Source: Stutzerimonas stutzeri
Lineage (GTDB): Bacteria; Pseudomonadota; Gammaproteobacteria; Pseudomonadales; Pseudomonadaceae
Direction of reading: 5' to 3'
DNA length: 64,000 nucleotides
Assembly (NCBI GenBank): GCA_002387205.1
Contig: DGLA01000010.1
Coordinates: 310,438-374,437, forward strand
The position numbers and the translations under genes were made by a program. Positions 19,054-27,360 of the stretch are shown here, in pieces (the first letter of the stretch is position 1; each line of letters begins with the position of its first letter). Below the pieces are notes generated by a model. The model was given only the letters and a program-made list of their open reading frames with translations, was not told the origin of the DNA and did not search any database.

Positions 19054-20010
19054 TCAGGTGTCCAGATGTCCATCGAGGAACTGCAAAAGGCGGCGTTGCA
19101 TCAGTCTTCCCGCATTACCCAGACAGGCGATCGGCGAGCCGCGCAGGCCCTCCTGGGAGAATTCTGCCGCTTCTCCCGCCATCGCCAACGGGCAGTCCAG
19201 GCCAAGGGCGAGCTTGGCAAACTGGCGCAGCAACAGCGCATTTGGCGGGACGTTGGAATAGAGCACCAGGGCTCGTGGCCGGACCTTTTCACAGATCAGG
19301 GTCAGCTCATCGAGCGGTTGACCGATCGACAGCACATTGACCGCCACGCTGTCGCTCGACAGCAGCAAGCCAGCCACCAGCAGCTCCAGCTCACGGCATT
19401 GCCCAGGCACCGCAGCCAGCAGCACCCGGTCCTGCGGCTGGGCGCGGGCCAGCTGGAGCCGCTGCAGCACGCGAGCCCGCAAAAAACTATCGAGGAACAA
19501 CCACTCACTGACCTGGCCAAACTCATCCTGGCGCACCAGCAACCGCTGCCATAACGGCAACAACAGTTCCTGGAACACAATCGGTAGCGGGTACGTGGAA
19601 AAAATCTGTCCGTAGACCTGATCCAGACGGTTGTCGTCGAAACTGCTTACGGCACGCTGCACCTGCTCCTGCCATTCACCCCACTCGCCGGCGACCGCTT
19701 CCTGCTGTTCGGGCGGCGCAGCGGCCCGGGTCGCCGCGGTGCGTGACAGAATGCTGCCAACCTTGCTTACCGCCACCCCACGCTCTGTCCAGGCCAGAAT
19801 GCTGCGCACTGCCTCGACGTCTGCCATGGAATACAGGCGATGGCCACTCTCGGTGCGGGTCGGCTGGATCAGGCCATAGCGTCGCTCCCAGGCGCGCAGC
19901 GTCACGGGATTAACGCCGGTCAGGCGTGACACTTCGCGAATGGGGAACAGTTCTTCCTGTTTGAGCGACCCGGAAGAAAGCAGCTTGGAAGCACGGGCGA
20001 ATTCGGTCAT
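19054..20010 (-). CDS. MerR-family regulator, class II LitR-like (no B12 axial histidine)
   Basis: 318 residues. The MerR helix-turn-helix (FPIREVSRLTGVNPVTLRAWERRYGL, described in two parts: FPIREVSRLTGV and NPVTLRAWERRYGL, about residues 22-47) is followed by a linker and a cobalamin-binding-like region. At the place where CarH/LitR proteins carry the cobalt-ligand His of the ExxH-type motif, this protein has PGQCRELELL, with Arg instead of His, so it should not bind adenosylcobalamin in the usual way. Class II LitRs of Pseudomonas rely on a partner LOV protein instead; a short LOV gene lies 1.9 kb away. It heads the strand leading into pqqF. Confidence 0.83.
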   Translation of the reverse strand: MTEFARASKLLSSGSLKQEELFPIREVSRLTGVNPVTLRAWERRYGLIQPTRTESGHRLYSMADVEAVRSILAWTERGVAVSKVGSILSRTAATRAAAPPEQQEAVAGEWGEWQEQVQRAVSSFDDNRLDQVYGQIFSTYPLPIVFQELLLPLWQRLLVRQDEFGQVSEWLFLDSFLRARVLQRLQLARAQPQDRVLLAAVPGQCRELELLVAGLLLSSDSVAVNVLSIGQPLDELTLICEKVRPRALVLYSNVPPNALLLRQFAKLALGLDCPLAMAGEAAEFSQEGLRGSPIACLGNAGRLMQRRLLQFLDGHLDT

Positions 20011-20071
20011 GACGCAGTCAGCTCATGCAAAGGAATGGGCGCATTGTAACTCAGGCCCCGCGAGCATAGGC

Positions 20072-20088
20072 TGTACAAAACCTCTACA
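20072..20088. promoter_or_regulatory. Direct repeats of a TNTACA half-site upstream of the LitR-like gene
   Basis: TGTACA at 20072-20077 and TCTACA at 20083-20088 lie in the same orientation with an 11-bp period, between the divergent LitR-like gene and the DUF393 gene. CarH-type regulators are known to bind 11-bp-spaced TNTACA repeats. A role in autoregulation is inference; the fit to the N12 sites elsewhere in the island is poor. Confidence 0.4.
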
Positions 20089-20104
20089 AAGCGAGCTCTG
20101 TGCA

Positions 20105-20512
20105 ATGCATCCGAAACTGCCGCTTACCCTCTATGTCGATGGCGCCTGCCCGCTCTGCGCGCGAGAGATCATCTGGCTGCGACGCCACGCCACACCGGCT
20201 CGTCTACACCTGATGGACATCAGCGCACCTGGATTTGTCAGTGAAAGCCGATCACTGGAGCAGCTGCGCAGCAAACTGCACGCTCGCAGTGCCGATGGGC
20301 AATGGCTGACGGGGCTCGATGCGACCTACTGGAGCTGGCGCGCTGCAGGTCTTGGCCGATGGGCCGCCCCGCTGGGTTGGAAGCCACTGAGACCATTGTT
20401 TCTCCTTGGCTACTGGCTGTTCAGCAAGGCTCGCCCCCACCTCGACTGGCTTCCTCATCCCAATGGGAGCAAACGCTGCGTCGAAGGCTGCGACCTGGAT
20501 CCCGAGCCTTAG
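20105..20512 (+). CDS. DUF393 (DCC family) thiol-disulfide oxidoreductase-like protein
   Basis: 135 residues from the ATG at 20105. It begins LPLTLYVDGACPLCAREI, the diagnostic YDGxCPxCxxE element of DCC/DUF393 proteins with a CxxC pair (CPLC). The C-terminus carries a hydrophobic stretch (PLFLLGYWLFSKARP). The frame extends upstream to 19940 but that part overlaps the divergent regulator gene. DUF393 proteins are of uncertain function and are presumed redox-active. The gene is divergent from the LitR-like regulator, and its promoter would share the TNTACA repeats at 20072-20088. Confidence 0.78.
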   Translation: MHPKLPLTLYVDGACPLCAREIIWLRRHATPARLHLMDISAPGFVSESRSLEQLRSKLHARSADGQWLTGLDATYWSWRAAGLGRWAAPLGWKPLRPLFLLGYWLFSKARPHLDWLPHPNGSKRCVEGCDLDPEP

Positions 20513-20631
20513 CCAGCGCGGCTGAAAGCGGCGGATGGCGTCGATCTGCCTTTCCTTGCCCTTGAGAGAGCTAACGCCCCCTCATGCAACCTGATCGATG
20601 ATGGCAGAAACATGGCAAAGCGGCCCGCAAT

Positions 20632-20662
20632 TATCTTGTACAAGATAGTGTTCTGGTATAAC
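20632..20662 (+). promoter_or_regulatory. folE promoter with palindromic LitR-type operator
   Basis: A perfect 16-bp palindrome TATCTTGTACAAGATA (20632-20647) contains TGTACA at 20637-20642. Twelve bases later stands GGTATA (20655-20660), one mismatch from the TGTA(C/T)A half-site, and TATAAC (20657-20662) is a likely -10 element. The site therefore covers the promoter and should repress it when bound. It lies about 110 bp before folE. Confidence 0.6.
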
Positions 20663-20769
20663 TTCTGCTCAAGTTACCTTGCTGCTCAACCCCCGCTAAC
20701 CGGATTCTGCCTTGCTGCGCCGACTGAGATACGCAGCTGAGCTTCCGATGGCCAATGAAGGACCGCTCC

Positions 20770-21327
20770 ATGAACCTGTTACCTGATCACTATCGCCAGA
20801 TCCTTCTGGGTGTCGGTGAAAATCCGCAGCGCGAAGGCCTGCTCGACACACCGAAACGCGCTGCCAAAGCCATGCAGTATCTTTGCAACGGCTACGAAAA
20901 GAGTCTTGAGGAAGTAGTCAACGGCGCGCTCTTCGCCTCGGACAACGACGAGATGGTCATCGTCCGGGATATCGAGCTCTACTCGCTGTGTGAGCATCAC
21001 ATGCTGCCCTTCATCGGCAAGGCGCACGTCGCCTACATACCGACCGGCAAGGTGCTCGGGCTGTCCAAGATCGCTCGCATCGTCGATATGTATGCACGCC
21101 GTCTGCAGATCCAGGAAAACCTCACCCGACAGATCGCCGAGGCGATCCAGGAAGTCACCAAGGCTGCGGGCGTCGCGGTGGTCATCGAGGCCAAGCACAT
21201 GTGCATGATGATGCGTGGCGTGGAAAAGCAGAACTCCATGATGAACACCTCGGTAATGCTTGGCGCGTTCCGCGAGTCGTGCACCACGCGGATGGAGTTT
21301 TTGCAGCTGATCGGTGGAGGTCGCTGA
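20770..21327 (+). CDS. folE: GTP cyclohydrolase I
   Basis: 185 residues from the ATG at 20770, chosen because AAGGA stands seven bases upstream; another ATG at 20755 lacks this. The enzyme converts GTP to 7,8-dihydroneopterin triphosphate, first step of folate and pterin synthesis. Zinc ligands are visible in YSLCEHHMLPF (Cys and His) and in KHMCMMMRG (Cys). It is followed by folX with a one-base overlap of stop and start. Position behind a LitR-type operator and next to LOV and photolyase genes suggests light-induced supply of the methenyl-tetrahydrofolate antenna of photolyase. Confidence 0.95.
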   Translation: MNLLPDHYRQILLGVGENPQREGLLDTPKRAAKAMQYLCNGYEKSLEEVVNGALFASDNDEMVIVRDIELYSLCEHHMLPFIGKAHVAYIPTGKVLGLSKIARIVDMYARRLQIQENLTRQIAEAIQEVTKAAGVAVVIEAKHMCMMMRGVEKQNSMMNTSVMLGAFRESCTTRMEFLQLIGGGR

Positions 21328-21698
21328 TGCCCAGATTGGAACCCGGCATGGCGCGTATCCGCATCAAGGACCTGCGCCTGCGCACCTATATAGGCATCAA
21401 CGAAGACGAAATCCTGAACAAGCAGGACGTGCTGATCAACCTGACCGTGTTCTACAAGGCGGTCGATGCGGTTCGCGACAACGATATCGACAACGCACTG
21501 AACTATCGGACCATCACCAAGGCGGTCATTGCACACGTCGAAGGCAATCGCTTCAGCCTGCTTGAGCGTCTCACTCAGGAAATTCTCGATCTGGTGATGA
21601 GCCGTCCCAGCGCCGAATATGCCGAAGTCGAAGTGGACAAGCCGCACGCGCTGCGCTTTGCCGAATCGGTGTCGATCACCTTGGCTGCAAGCCGCTGA
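21327..21698 (+). CDS. folX: Dihydroneopterin triphosphate 2'-epimerase
   Basis: 123 residues from the ATG at 21327, which shares a base with the folE stop codon. Sequence follows FolX rather than FolB: LRLRTYIGINEDEILNKQD, LNYRTITKAVI, NRFSLLERLTQEILD and DKPHALRFAESVS. FolX epimerises dihydroneopterin triphosphate to the monapterin form used in Pseudomonas as precursor of tetrahydromonapterin, the cofactor of phenylalanine hydroxylase. It thus shares the product of FolE just upstream, and both are probably co-transcribed. Confidence 0.92.
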   Translation: MPRLEPGMARIRIKDLRLRTYIGINEDEILNKQDVLINLTVFYKAVDAVRDNDIDNALNYRTITKAVIAHVEGNRFSLLERLTQEILDLVMSRPSAEYAEVEVDKPHALRFAESVSITLAASR

Positions 21699-21881
21699 CT
21701 CATCAGCACGGTGGGCGGGAATCAATCCAGGGCAATGGAACGCCTGGTGCTCGGCCCAAGAGTTGCTGCCGCACGCCAGGCAACTCTGCCCCCGGCAGCA
21801 CATGAAAGGCAACAAAGATGCGTCGTGCCGAGGCTCTGGAAGTTGGTCTAGAATGCCGCGAAACGGACATGAGACAAGCCG

Positions 21882-22328
21882 ATGATCAATGCCAAGCTGC
21901 TGCAACTGGTAATCGAAGCCTCCAACGACGGAATCGTGGTAGCCGAGCAGGAAGGCGACGATAACATCCTCATCTATGCCAACCCTGCCTTCCAGCGCCT
22001 TACCGGATACTCGGTGGACGATATCCTCTATCAGGACTGCAGGTTCCTCCAGGCAGGTGACAGGGATCAGCCAGGCCTCGCCGCCATCCGCAAAGCCGTG
22101 CACAGCAACACACCCTGCCGCCAGATCATCCGTAACTACCGCAAGGACGGCAGTGCATTCTGGAACGAGCTATCGATTACGCCTGTATTCAATGAAGGCG
22201 ATCAATTGACCTATTACATCGGTATCCAGAAGGACGTGACTCCTGAAGTCGAAGCAAAGCAGCGTGTCCGCGAACTCGAAGCCGAAGTAGAGCAACTTCG
22301 CCAGCAACTCGCTGCTTTGAAGCCCTGA
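21882..22328 (+). CDS. Short LOV blue-light photoreceptor (SB1-LOV type)
   Basis: 148 residues: one LOV/PAS core (residues 16-120) with short flanking helices and no effector domain. The photoactive Cys is C53 in LYQDCRFLQ, with R54 and Q57 as in flavin-binding LOV domains, and the FMN-contacting Asn in NYRKDGSAFWNEL are present. The C-terminal helix (VRELEAEVEQLRQQLAALK) would form a coiled coil for dimerisation. It closely resembles PpSB1-LOV of P. putida, including the Cys number. Class II LitR regulators in pseudomonads act through such LOV partners, so this is the probable light sensor of the island. It lies 183 bp after folX. Confidence 0.93.
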   Translation: MINAKLLQLVIEASNDGIVVAEQEGDDNILIYANPAFQRLTGYSVDDILYQDCRFLQAGDRDQPGLAAIRKAVHSNTPCRQIIRNYRKDGSAFWNELSITPVFNEGDQLTYYIGIQKDVTPEVEAKQRVRELEAEVEQLRQQLAALKP

Positions 22329-22521
22329 TCCTCTCGCTCGCCAAGCTGTGCCCCTCAAGCCCGGCAAATCACGGCCGATAAGCCTTTCTCAACCTGTCGG
22401 CCTCTCTCTTGCGGTTCAAAATGTCGCCTGGGGCTGCATGTGGAGCGAAAAATGCGAATAATAGCTATCTGCTATTGAATTCTCGCCAATCCGGACGGCG
22501 ACAGCACCTGGATTCTCCTTC

Positions 22522-25161
22522 TTGACCTCCTATGCCTTCATAGAAAACGCAGCGGTGCTGCTCGCGCTCTGCTGGATGCTGTCTTTCAATGCGCGTCATT
22601 GGGGGCAGAGCGACCAATCACGAGCACACCGCATCGCGGGTCTTTGGTTCGGCTGTGCCTGCGTCGTGGGGATGCTGATGCCCATCTCTTTCGATTCGGG
22701 CGTGATCTTCGACGCGCGCAGCGTCGTGCTGAGCATGGCCGCTCTTTTTGGCGGGCCGGTAGTTGCCGGTATTGCCGGAGCGCTGGCTGGCGCTTTTCGC
22801 CTGTGGCTCGGCGGGCCCGGTGTCTGGGTCGGACTGCTCAACGTGCTGCTGCCGATTGGCCTGGGGCTGTGCTACCGGCACCTTCATCGACGGGGGCAGG
22901 TTAGCGTTGGGCCCTGGCAGCTGTTGCTGTTTGGTCTGCTGCTGCATGCGGCGGTCATCAGCTCACTGCTGCTGTTACCACCATCGCTGGTGACTGCAAC
23001 CCTTGAGCAGGTGGCGCTTCCGATGTTGCTGGTCTTGCCCGCTGCGGTCACGTTGCTTGGCCTATTACTGGCAGATCTGCTCAAGCGAGACCAGATCGAA
23101 CGTGCCATGCATCTCAGCGAAGCCCGCTTGCGGGCCATAACCCAGGCGGTTCCCGATGTGTTGCTGGTGCTTGACGAAGATGGACGCTTTCTCGAGGTGC
23201 TCGCCAACGAGTCCGCAATCGTTACCACCAACGGCAAGCAACTGGTAGGCAAGACCGTCGACGATGTGATGCCACCCCTGCAGGCCCAGCGCTTTCGGGA
23301 TTTCATCCGGGTCACCCTGGCAAGCGATTCGCCGCAACTGATGGAGTACGCCGGGCAGACCCAGGACGTTTTGAAGGTATTCGAGGTGCGTGCACAACGG
23401 CTGGCGAAGGTGCAGACAAACAAGCCGGCAGTGGTCTGCCTGAGTCGTGACATCACTGAGCGCGCCCAGGCCGAGCAGGAACGCCGGATCGCGTCGATCG
23501 CCTTTGAATGCCAGCAAGGGATGATCATTACCGATGCAGAGAACCGCATCCTGCGGGTGAACCAGGCTTTCACCGAGATCAGCGGCTACAGCGCCGACGA
23601 AGCCATTGGTCAGGATACTCGCCTGCTCGCGTCTGGTCGGCATGACCGGGAGTTCTACGAGACGATGTGGCGCAGCATTAGACAGAGTGGTGCCTGGCAG
23701 GGCGAGATCTGGAATCGGCGCAGGAGTGGCGAGATCTACCCCGAGTGGCTATCGATCAGTACGGTAATGGATACCCACGGCAAGGTTTCTCATTACGTCG
23801 CGGCATTCACTGACATTACCGAGCGCAAGGCCGCCGAAGAGCGAATCCACAATCTTGCCTTCTACGATCCGTTGAGCGGCCTGCCGAACCGCCGTCTGTT
23901 GCTCGACCGCCTTCGCCAGGCGCTGACGGTCAGCGTTCGCAGCCGCCGGTTCGGGGCTTTGATGTTCATCGATCTGGACAACTTCAAGAACATCAACGAT
24001 CTGCATGGACATCAGGCGGGCGATCAGCTGCTTTGTATCGCAGCCGAGCGCCTGGGTAGAGAAGTCGACGGCAGCCATACCATTGCCCGCCTCGGAGGTG
24101 ACGAATTCGTGGTGATGCTCGAGGATCTGAGCGTCGAAGCCGAATATGCCGCCGCCCAGGCCGAGCAGATCGGCGATCGAATCCTGTCGACGCTCAGCCA
24201 ACCCTATAGCCTCGGTTCACTGCTGCTGCATAGCAGCGCCAGTATCGGCGTGGTGCTGTTCGGCGCCGACGACGGCGATGTCGAAGAGCTGATGAAGCGC
24301 GCCGACATGTCCATGTACGAAGCCAAACAAGCGGGCAAGAATGCCGTGCGCTTCTTTGACCCTCGCATGCAGCGGGCGGTGCAGGAACGGTTGAACCTTG
24401 AAGACGAGATGCGCCACGGACTCGAAGCCGGTGAGTTCGTGCTTCACTTCCAGCCACAGATACAACGACGCAGGGGCCTTGTCGGCGCCGAGGTGCTGGT
24501 ACGCTGGCAGCACCCACAGCGAGGCCTTCTCGCTCCCGCTCAGTTCATCGGCCCGGCGGAACAGGCGGGACTGATCGAAGCGCTTGACTTCGAGGTGCTG
24601 ACGCAAGCCTGCGGACAGCTCGCCAGATGGGCCCGACAGCCACGGCGGGCCAAGCTGACACTGGCAGTCAACCTCAGCGCCAGCCTTCTGTACCAGGCCG
24701 ACTTCGTGGCGCGATTGCTCGAATTGCTTGAACGCACAGGCGCCAACCCTCGCCTGCTGAAGCTCGAGATCACCGAGTCACTGCTGCTCGACGACATGGA
24801 TGAAGCCATTGTCCGGATGAACAGCCTCAAACAGCACGGCATTCGCTTTTCCATCGACGATTTCGGCACCGGCTATTCCTCCATGGCCTATCTGCAGCGA
24901 CTGCCACTCGACCAGCTGAAGATCGATCAGTCCTTTGTCCGCAAGCTGGTCGAGGACGCCAGCAGCCAGACCATCATTCGCGCCACCTGCGCGCTCGCCG
25001 CGGGACTAAACCTCGAAGTAATCGCCGAAGGTGTCGAAACGGAAGGCCAGCGCTTGCTGCTGCTGGCAAACGGCTGCGAAATGTTCCAGGGCTACCTGTT
25101 CAGTCGCCCTGTCCCGCTTGCCGAGTTCGAAGCGCTGGACTTTGAGGTGGCGCTGGCCTGA
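22522..25161 (+). CDS. Membrane GGDEF-EAL protein with 5TM-Lyt and two PAS domains
   Basis: 879 residues from a TTG at 22522, the first start in the open frame; no strong ribosome site is visible. The N-terminal 190 residues form a 5TMR-LYT-like membrane module (FGGPVVAGIAGALAGAFRLW). Two PAS domains follow (about 195-305 and 315-430), then a GGDEF domain with intact IARLGGDEFVVML near residue 523 and an EAL domain whose signature is AEVLVRWQHP (EVL variant) near residue 655. Other EAL catalytic elements (LEITESLLLDD, SIDDFGTGYSS, LKIDQSFV) are present, so both cyclic-di-GMP synthesis and hydrolysis are possible. It lies directly after the LOV gene but a 193-bp gap suggests its own promoter. 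Confidence 0.9.
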   Translation: MTSYAFIENAAVLLALCWMLSFNARHWGQSDQSRAHRIAGLWFGCACVVGMLMPISFDSGVIFDARSVVLSMAALFGGPVVAGIAGALAGAFRLWLGGPGVWVGLLNVLLPIGLGLCYRHLHRRGQVSVGPWQLLLFGLLLHAAVISSLLLLPPSLVTATLEQVALPMLLVLPAAVTLLGLLLADLLKRDQIERAMHLSEARLRAITQAVPDVLLVLDEDGRFLEVLANESAIVTTNGKQLVGKTVDDVMPPLQAQRFRDFIRVTLASDSPQLMEYAGQTQDVLKVFEVRAQRLAKVQTNKPAVVCLSRDITERAQAEQERRIASIAFECQQGMIITDAENRILRVNQAFTEISGYSADEAIGQDTRLLASGRHDREFYETMWRSIRQSGAWQGEIWNRRRSGEIYPEWLSISTVMDTHGKVSHYVAAFTDITERKAAEERIHNLAFYDPLSGLPNRRLLLDRLRQALTVSVRSRRFGALMFIDLDNFKNINDLHGHQAGDQLLCIAAERLGREVDGSHTIARLGGDEFVVMLEDLSVEAEYAAAQAEQIGDRILSTLSQPYSLGSLLLHSSASIGVVLFGADDGDVEELMKRADMSMYEAKQAGKNAVRFFDPRMQRAVQERLNLEDEMRHGLEAGEFVLHFQPQIQRRRGLVGAEVLVRWQHPQRGLLAPAQFIGPAEQAGLIEALDFEVLTQACGQLARWARQPRRAKLTLAVNLSASLLYQADFVARLLELLERTGANPRLLKLEITESLLLDDMDEAIVRMNSLKQHGIRFSIDDFGTGYSSMAYLQRLPLDQLKIDQSFVRKLVEDASSQTIIRATCALAAGLNLEVIAEGVETEGQRLLLLANGCEMFQGYLFSRPVPLAEFEALDFEVALA

Positions 25162-25178
25162 TCCAGGCGAACGATGCT

Positions 25179-25216
25179 GCAGTCCTTACCAGCTACTCAG
25201 GGCAGCTAAGGACTGC
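25179..25216. terminator. Hairpin between convergent GGDEF-EAL and hemH genes
   Basis: A perfect 10-bp inverted repeat, GCAGTCCTTA (25179-25188) and TAAGGACTGC (25207-25216), occupies the short gap between two convergent genes. There is no clear U-tract, so function as a bidirectional terminator is only likely from its place. Confidence 0.5.
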
Positions 25217-25218
25217 GG

Positions 25219-26244
25219 TCACAGTGCCTGCGGCGCTCGGCGGCAAAGCGTGGCGAGTGCCTGGACCCAGTGTTCATGGGTGTTCAGACAGGGGATCAGT
25301 TGCAGCTCCTGGCCACCTGCCTCAATGAACTGTTCACGGCCACGGTCGCCGATCTCTTCCAGTGTTTCGATGCAGTCGGCAACGAAAGCCGGGCACATCA
25401 CCAGCAGCTTTTTCACCCCCTTGGCCGCCAGTTCCTCAAGATGCGCTTCGGTGTAGGGTTCGATCCACTTGGCACGGCCCAGACGCGACTGGAAAGACAC
25501 CGACCATTGCTCCGGCGACAGCCCGGCGCGTTCGGCAAAGGCCGCAGCGCTCTGAATGCACTGAGCGCGATAACAGCTTGCCAACACGGCACCTTCTGCG
25601 CGCTGGCAGCAATCGGTGGTTTTCAAGCAGTGCGAACCGGTTGGATCAGTCTTGTGCAGGTGACGTTCGGGCAGCCCGTGAAAGCTCAATAGCAAATGGT
25701 CGAAGGGTTGCGCGAGGTATGGCTTGACACTTTCAACCAGCGCGTCGATGTATTCCGGCTGGTCGAAAAACGGCTGCAGTATCGACAACTGGATGTCCAG
25801 ATGCTTGTCGCGGATCACCCGGCGCGCCTCTTCGATTACCGTCGTGGTGGTGCTATCCGCAAACTGGGGATACAACGGCGCAAGCGTGACCTGCCGGATG
25901 CCCTGCCCCGCCAGTTTGAGCAAAGCCCTCTCGATGGACATTTCGCCATAGCGCATCGCCAGCTCTACAGGGCCTTCTTTCCAAAGGGGACGGACCGCAT
26001 CGGTCAGGCGCTGACTGAGCACGACCAGCGGAGATCCTTCCGGCCACCAGATCGACGCATAGGCGTGGGCGGACTGTTCGGGGCGTTTGATCAGGATCAG
26101 CGACACCAGCAGCCGGCGCAACGGCCATGGCAGATCGATGACGTACGGGTCCATCAGAAACTGGTTGAGATAGCGGCGCACGTCGGCCACTTCAGTGGAG
26201 GCCGGTGAACCCAGATTGACCAACAACAACGCCTGCTCGGACAT
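25219..26244 (-). CDS. hemH: Ferrochelatase
   Basis: 341 residues from the ATG at 26244 (MSEQALLLVNLGSP), six bases after AGGA; an ATG six bases earlier is too close to that site. The enzyme inserts ferrous iron into protoporphyrin IX. The catalytic His is in LLSFHGLPERH and the acidic partner in CIETLEEI; NLGSP and the conserved TTTTVIEE region are present. It lies 72 bp downstream of the SDR gene on the same strand and is probably transcribed with it from the divergent LitR-type promoter at 27289-27312. Haem synthesis involves a photosensitising porphyrin, which would fit light control. Confidence 0.95.
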   Translation of the reverse strand: MSEQALLLVNLGSPASTEVADVRRYLNQFLMDPYVIDLPWPLRRLLVSLILIKRPEQSAHAYASIWWPEGSPLVVLSQRLTDAVRPLWKEGPVELAMRYGEMSIERALLKLAGQGIRQVTLAPLYPQFADSTTTTVIEEARRVIRDKHLDIQLSILQPFFDQPEYIDALVESVKPYLAQPFDHLLLSFHGLPERHLHKTDPTGSHCLKTTDCCQRAEGAVLASCYRAQCIQSAAAFAERAGLSPEQWSVSFQSRLGRAKWIEPYTEAHLEELAAKGVKKLLVMCPAFVADCIETLEEIGDRGREQFIEAGGQELQLIPCLNTHEHWVQALATLCRRAPQAL

Positions 26245-26316
26245 GCACATTCCTGACTACTTGATTAAAGGATCGCGCCGCAACGGGTTGCAGGCGGCGC
26301 CATTTTCACACAGCCG

Positions 26317-27216
26317 CTACGCTTTGCGCAGATCCGCCAGGGCTGCATCGAGTGTGACGAAGCGGAACGCGTAACCGGCGGCCTGCAGCCGCTGCGGGAC
26401 GGCTTTCTGTCCACCGAGAATCAAGCCCGATAGCTCGCCCAGGCCGACCTTGAGGGCCAGCGCCGGCACCGGCAGAAACGCCGGGCGCCCAAGACTGCGC
26501 GCAAAAGCCCTGGCAAACTCGGCATTGCGAACGGGTTCCGGTGAGCACGCATTGTAGGGGCCGCCTGCGCCCGGCTGCTGCAACAGAAAATCTATCACCC
26601 CGATCTGATCATCGATGTGGATCCAGGGCATCCATTGCCGACCATCCCCCTGACGCCCGCCCAGGCCAAGCGCAAAGAGCGGCTTGAGGCGCTGGAGAAA
26701 GCCGCCTTGCCGAGCCAGCACCAGGCCGGTGCGGATCAGTACTACCCGGGTCCCGAACTGCTCGGCACGCAGCGCGCTTTGCTCCCAGGCCTGGCAAAGC
26801 TGGCTGGCGAAATCGCTGCTGGCAGGGCTGTCATCCTCGGTGAGCTCGCGCTGCCCTCCATCGCCATACCAGCCGACGGCCGAACCGGAAATCAACAGTC
26901 CTGGCTTCTCGTTTCGTTGCGCCATCCATTCGACCAGCCTATCGGTCAAAGCGACGCGGCTATTCCAGAGCAAGTCCCGGCGTGATCTTGTCCACGGCCT
27001 GTCGGCAATAGGCGCACCGGCCAGGTTGATGACCGCATCCAGAGGCACCTGGTCAAGCTCGTGCAGCGCCGCTACGCCCTGCACCTTAGGGCCGCACAGT
27101 TTCGCCACCTTTTCCGGTGCGCGGCTCCAGACCCAGAGGCTATGCCCCTGCGCCAGCCAGTGCTTGCACAATTCTCGCCCGATCAGGCCAGTTCCGCCGG
27201 TGATAAGAATGTTCAT
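26317..27216 (-). CDS. SDR-type epimerase family protein (TIGR01777/YfcH-like)
   Basis: 299 residues. N-terminal NAD(P)-binding motif MNILITGGTGLIGREL, then NLAGAPIADRPWTRSRR and the segment SGSAVGWYGDGGQRELTED, which marks the TIGR01777 branch of extended SDRs, and a DUF1731-like C-terminal tail (LPVPALALKVGLGELSGLILGGQKAVPQRL). The reaction is unknown for the family. In P. putida a gene of this kind lies with hemH and phrB in the light-inducible set (from memory). Its promoter region is shared with the divergent FAD oxidoreductase gene. Confidence 0.87.
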   Translation of the reverse strand: MNILITGGTGLIGRELCKHWLAQGHSLWVWSRAPEKVAKLCGPKVQGVAALHELDQVPLDAVINLAGAPIADRPWTRSRRDLLWNSRVALTDRLVEWMAQRNEKPGLLISGSAVGWYGDGGQRELTEDDSPASSDFASQLCQAWEQSALRAEQFGTRVVLIRTGLVLARQGGFLQRLKPLFALGLGGRQGDGRQWMPWIHIDDQIGVIDFLLQQPGAGGPYNACSPEPVRNAEFARAFARSLGRPAFLPVPALALKVGLGELSGLILGGQKAVPQRLQAAGYAFRFVTLDAALADLRKA

Positions 27217-27288
27217 GGTACGGCCTCGTATGGCTTGCTGAGCTGGCTCGTGTCGAGCAGGCCAGCCGGAGGTTATCGATGTTACGCC

Positions 27289-27312
27289 TATACATATCTA
27301 AAATCTTGTATA
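27289..27312. promoter_or_regulatory. LitR-type operator in the divergent SDR/FAD-oxidoreductase promoter
   Basis: TATACA at 27289-27294 and TGTATA at 27307-27312 are separated by exactly 12 bases and are inverted copies of each other. This agrees fully with the consensus T(G/A)TACA-N12-TGTA(C/T)A that I recall for light-inducible promoters of P. putida. A third TGTAC element follows at 27317-27321. The site lies between genes that diverge at 27216 and 27361, so it could govern both. Confidence 0.7.
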
Positions 27313-27360
27313 GGTTTGTACTTCAAGCGTAGCCTATGGGCAACCCCACATGAGGCAGCC

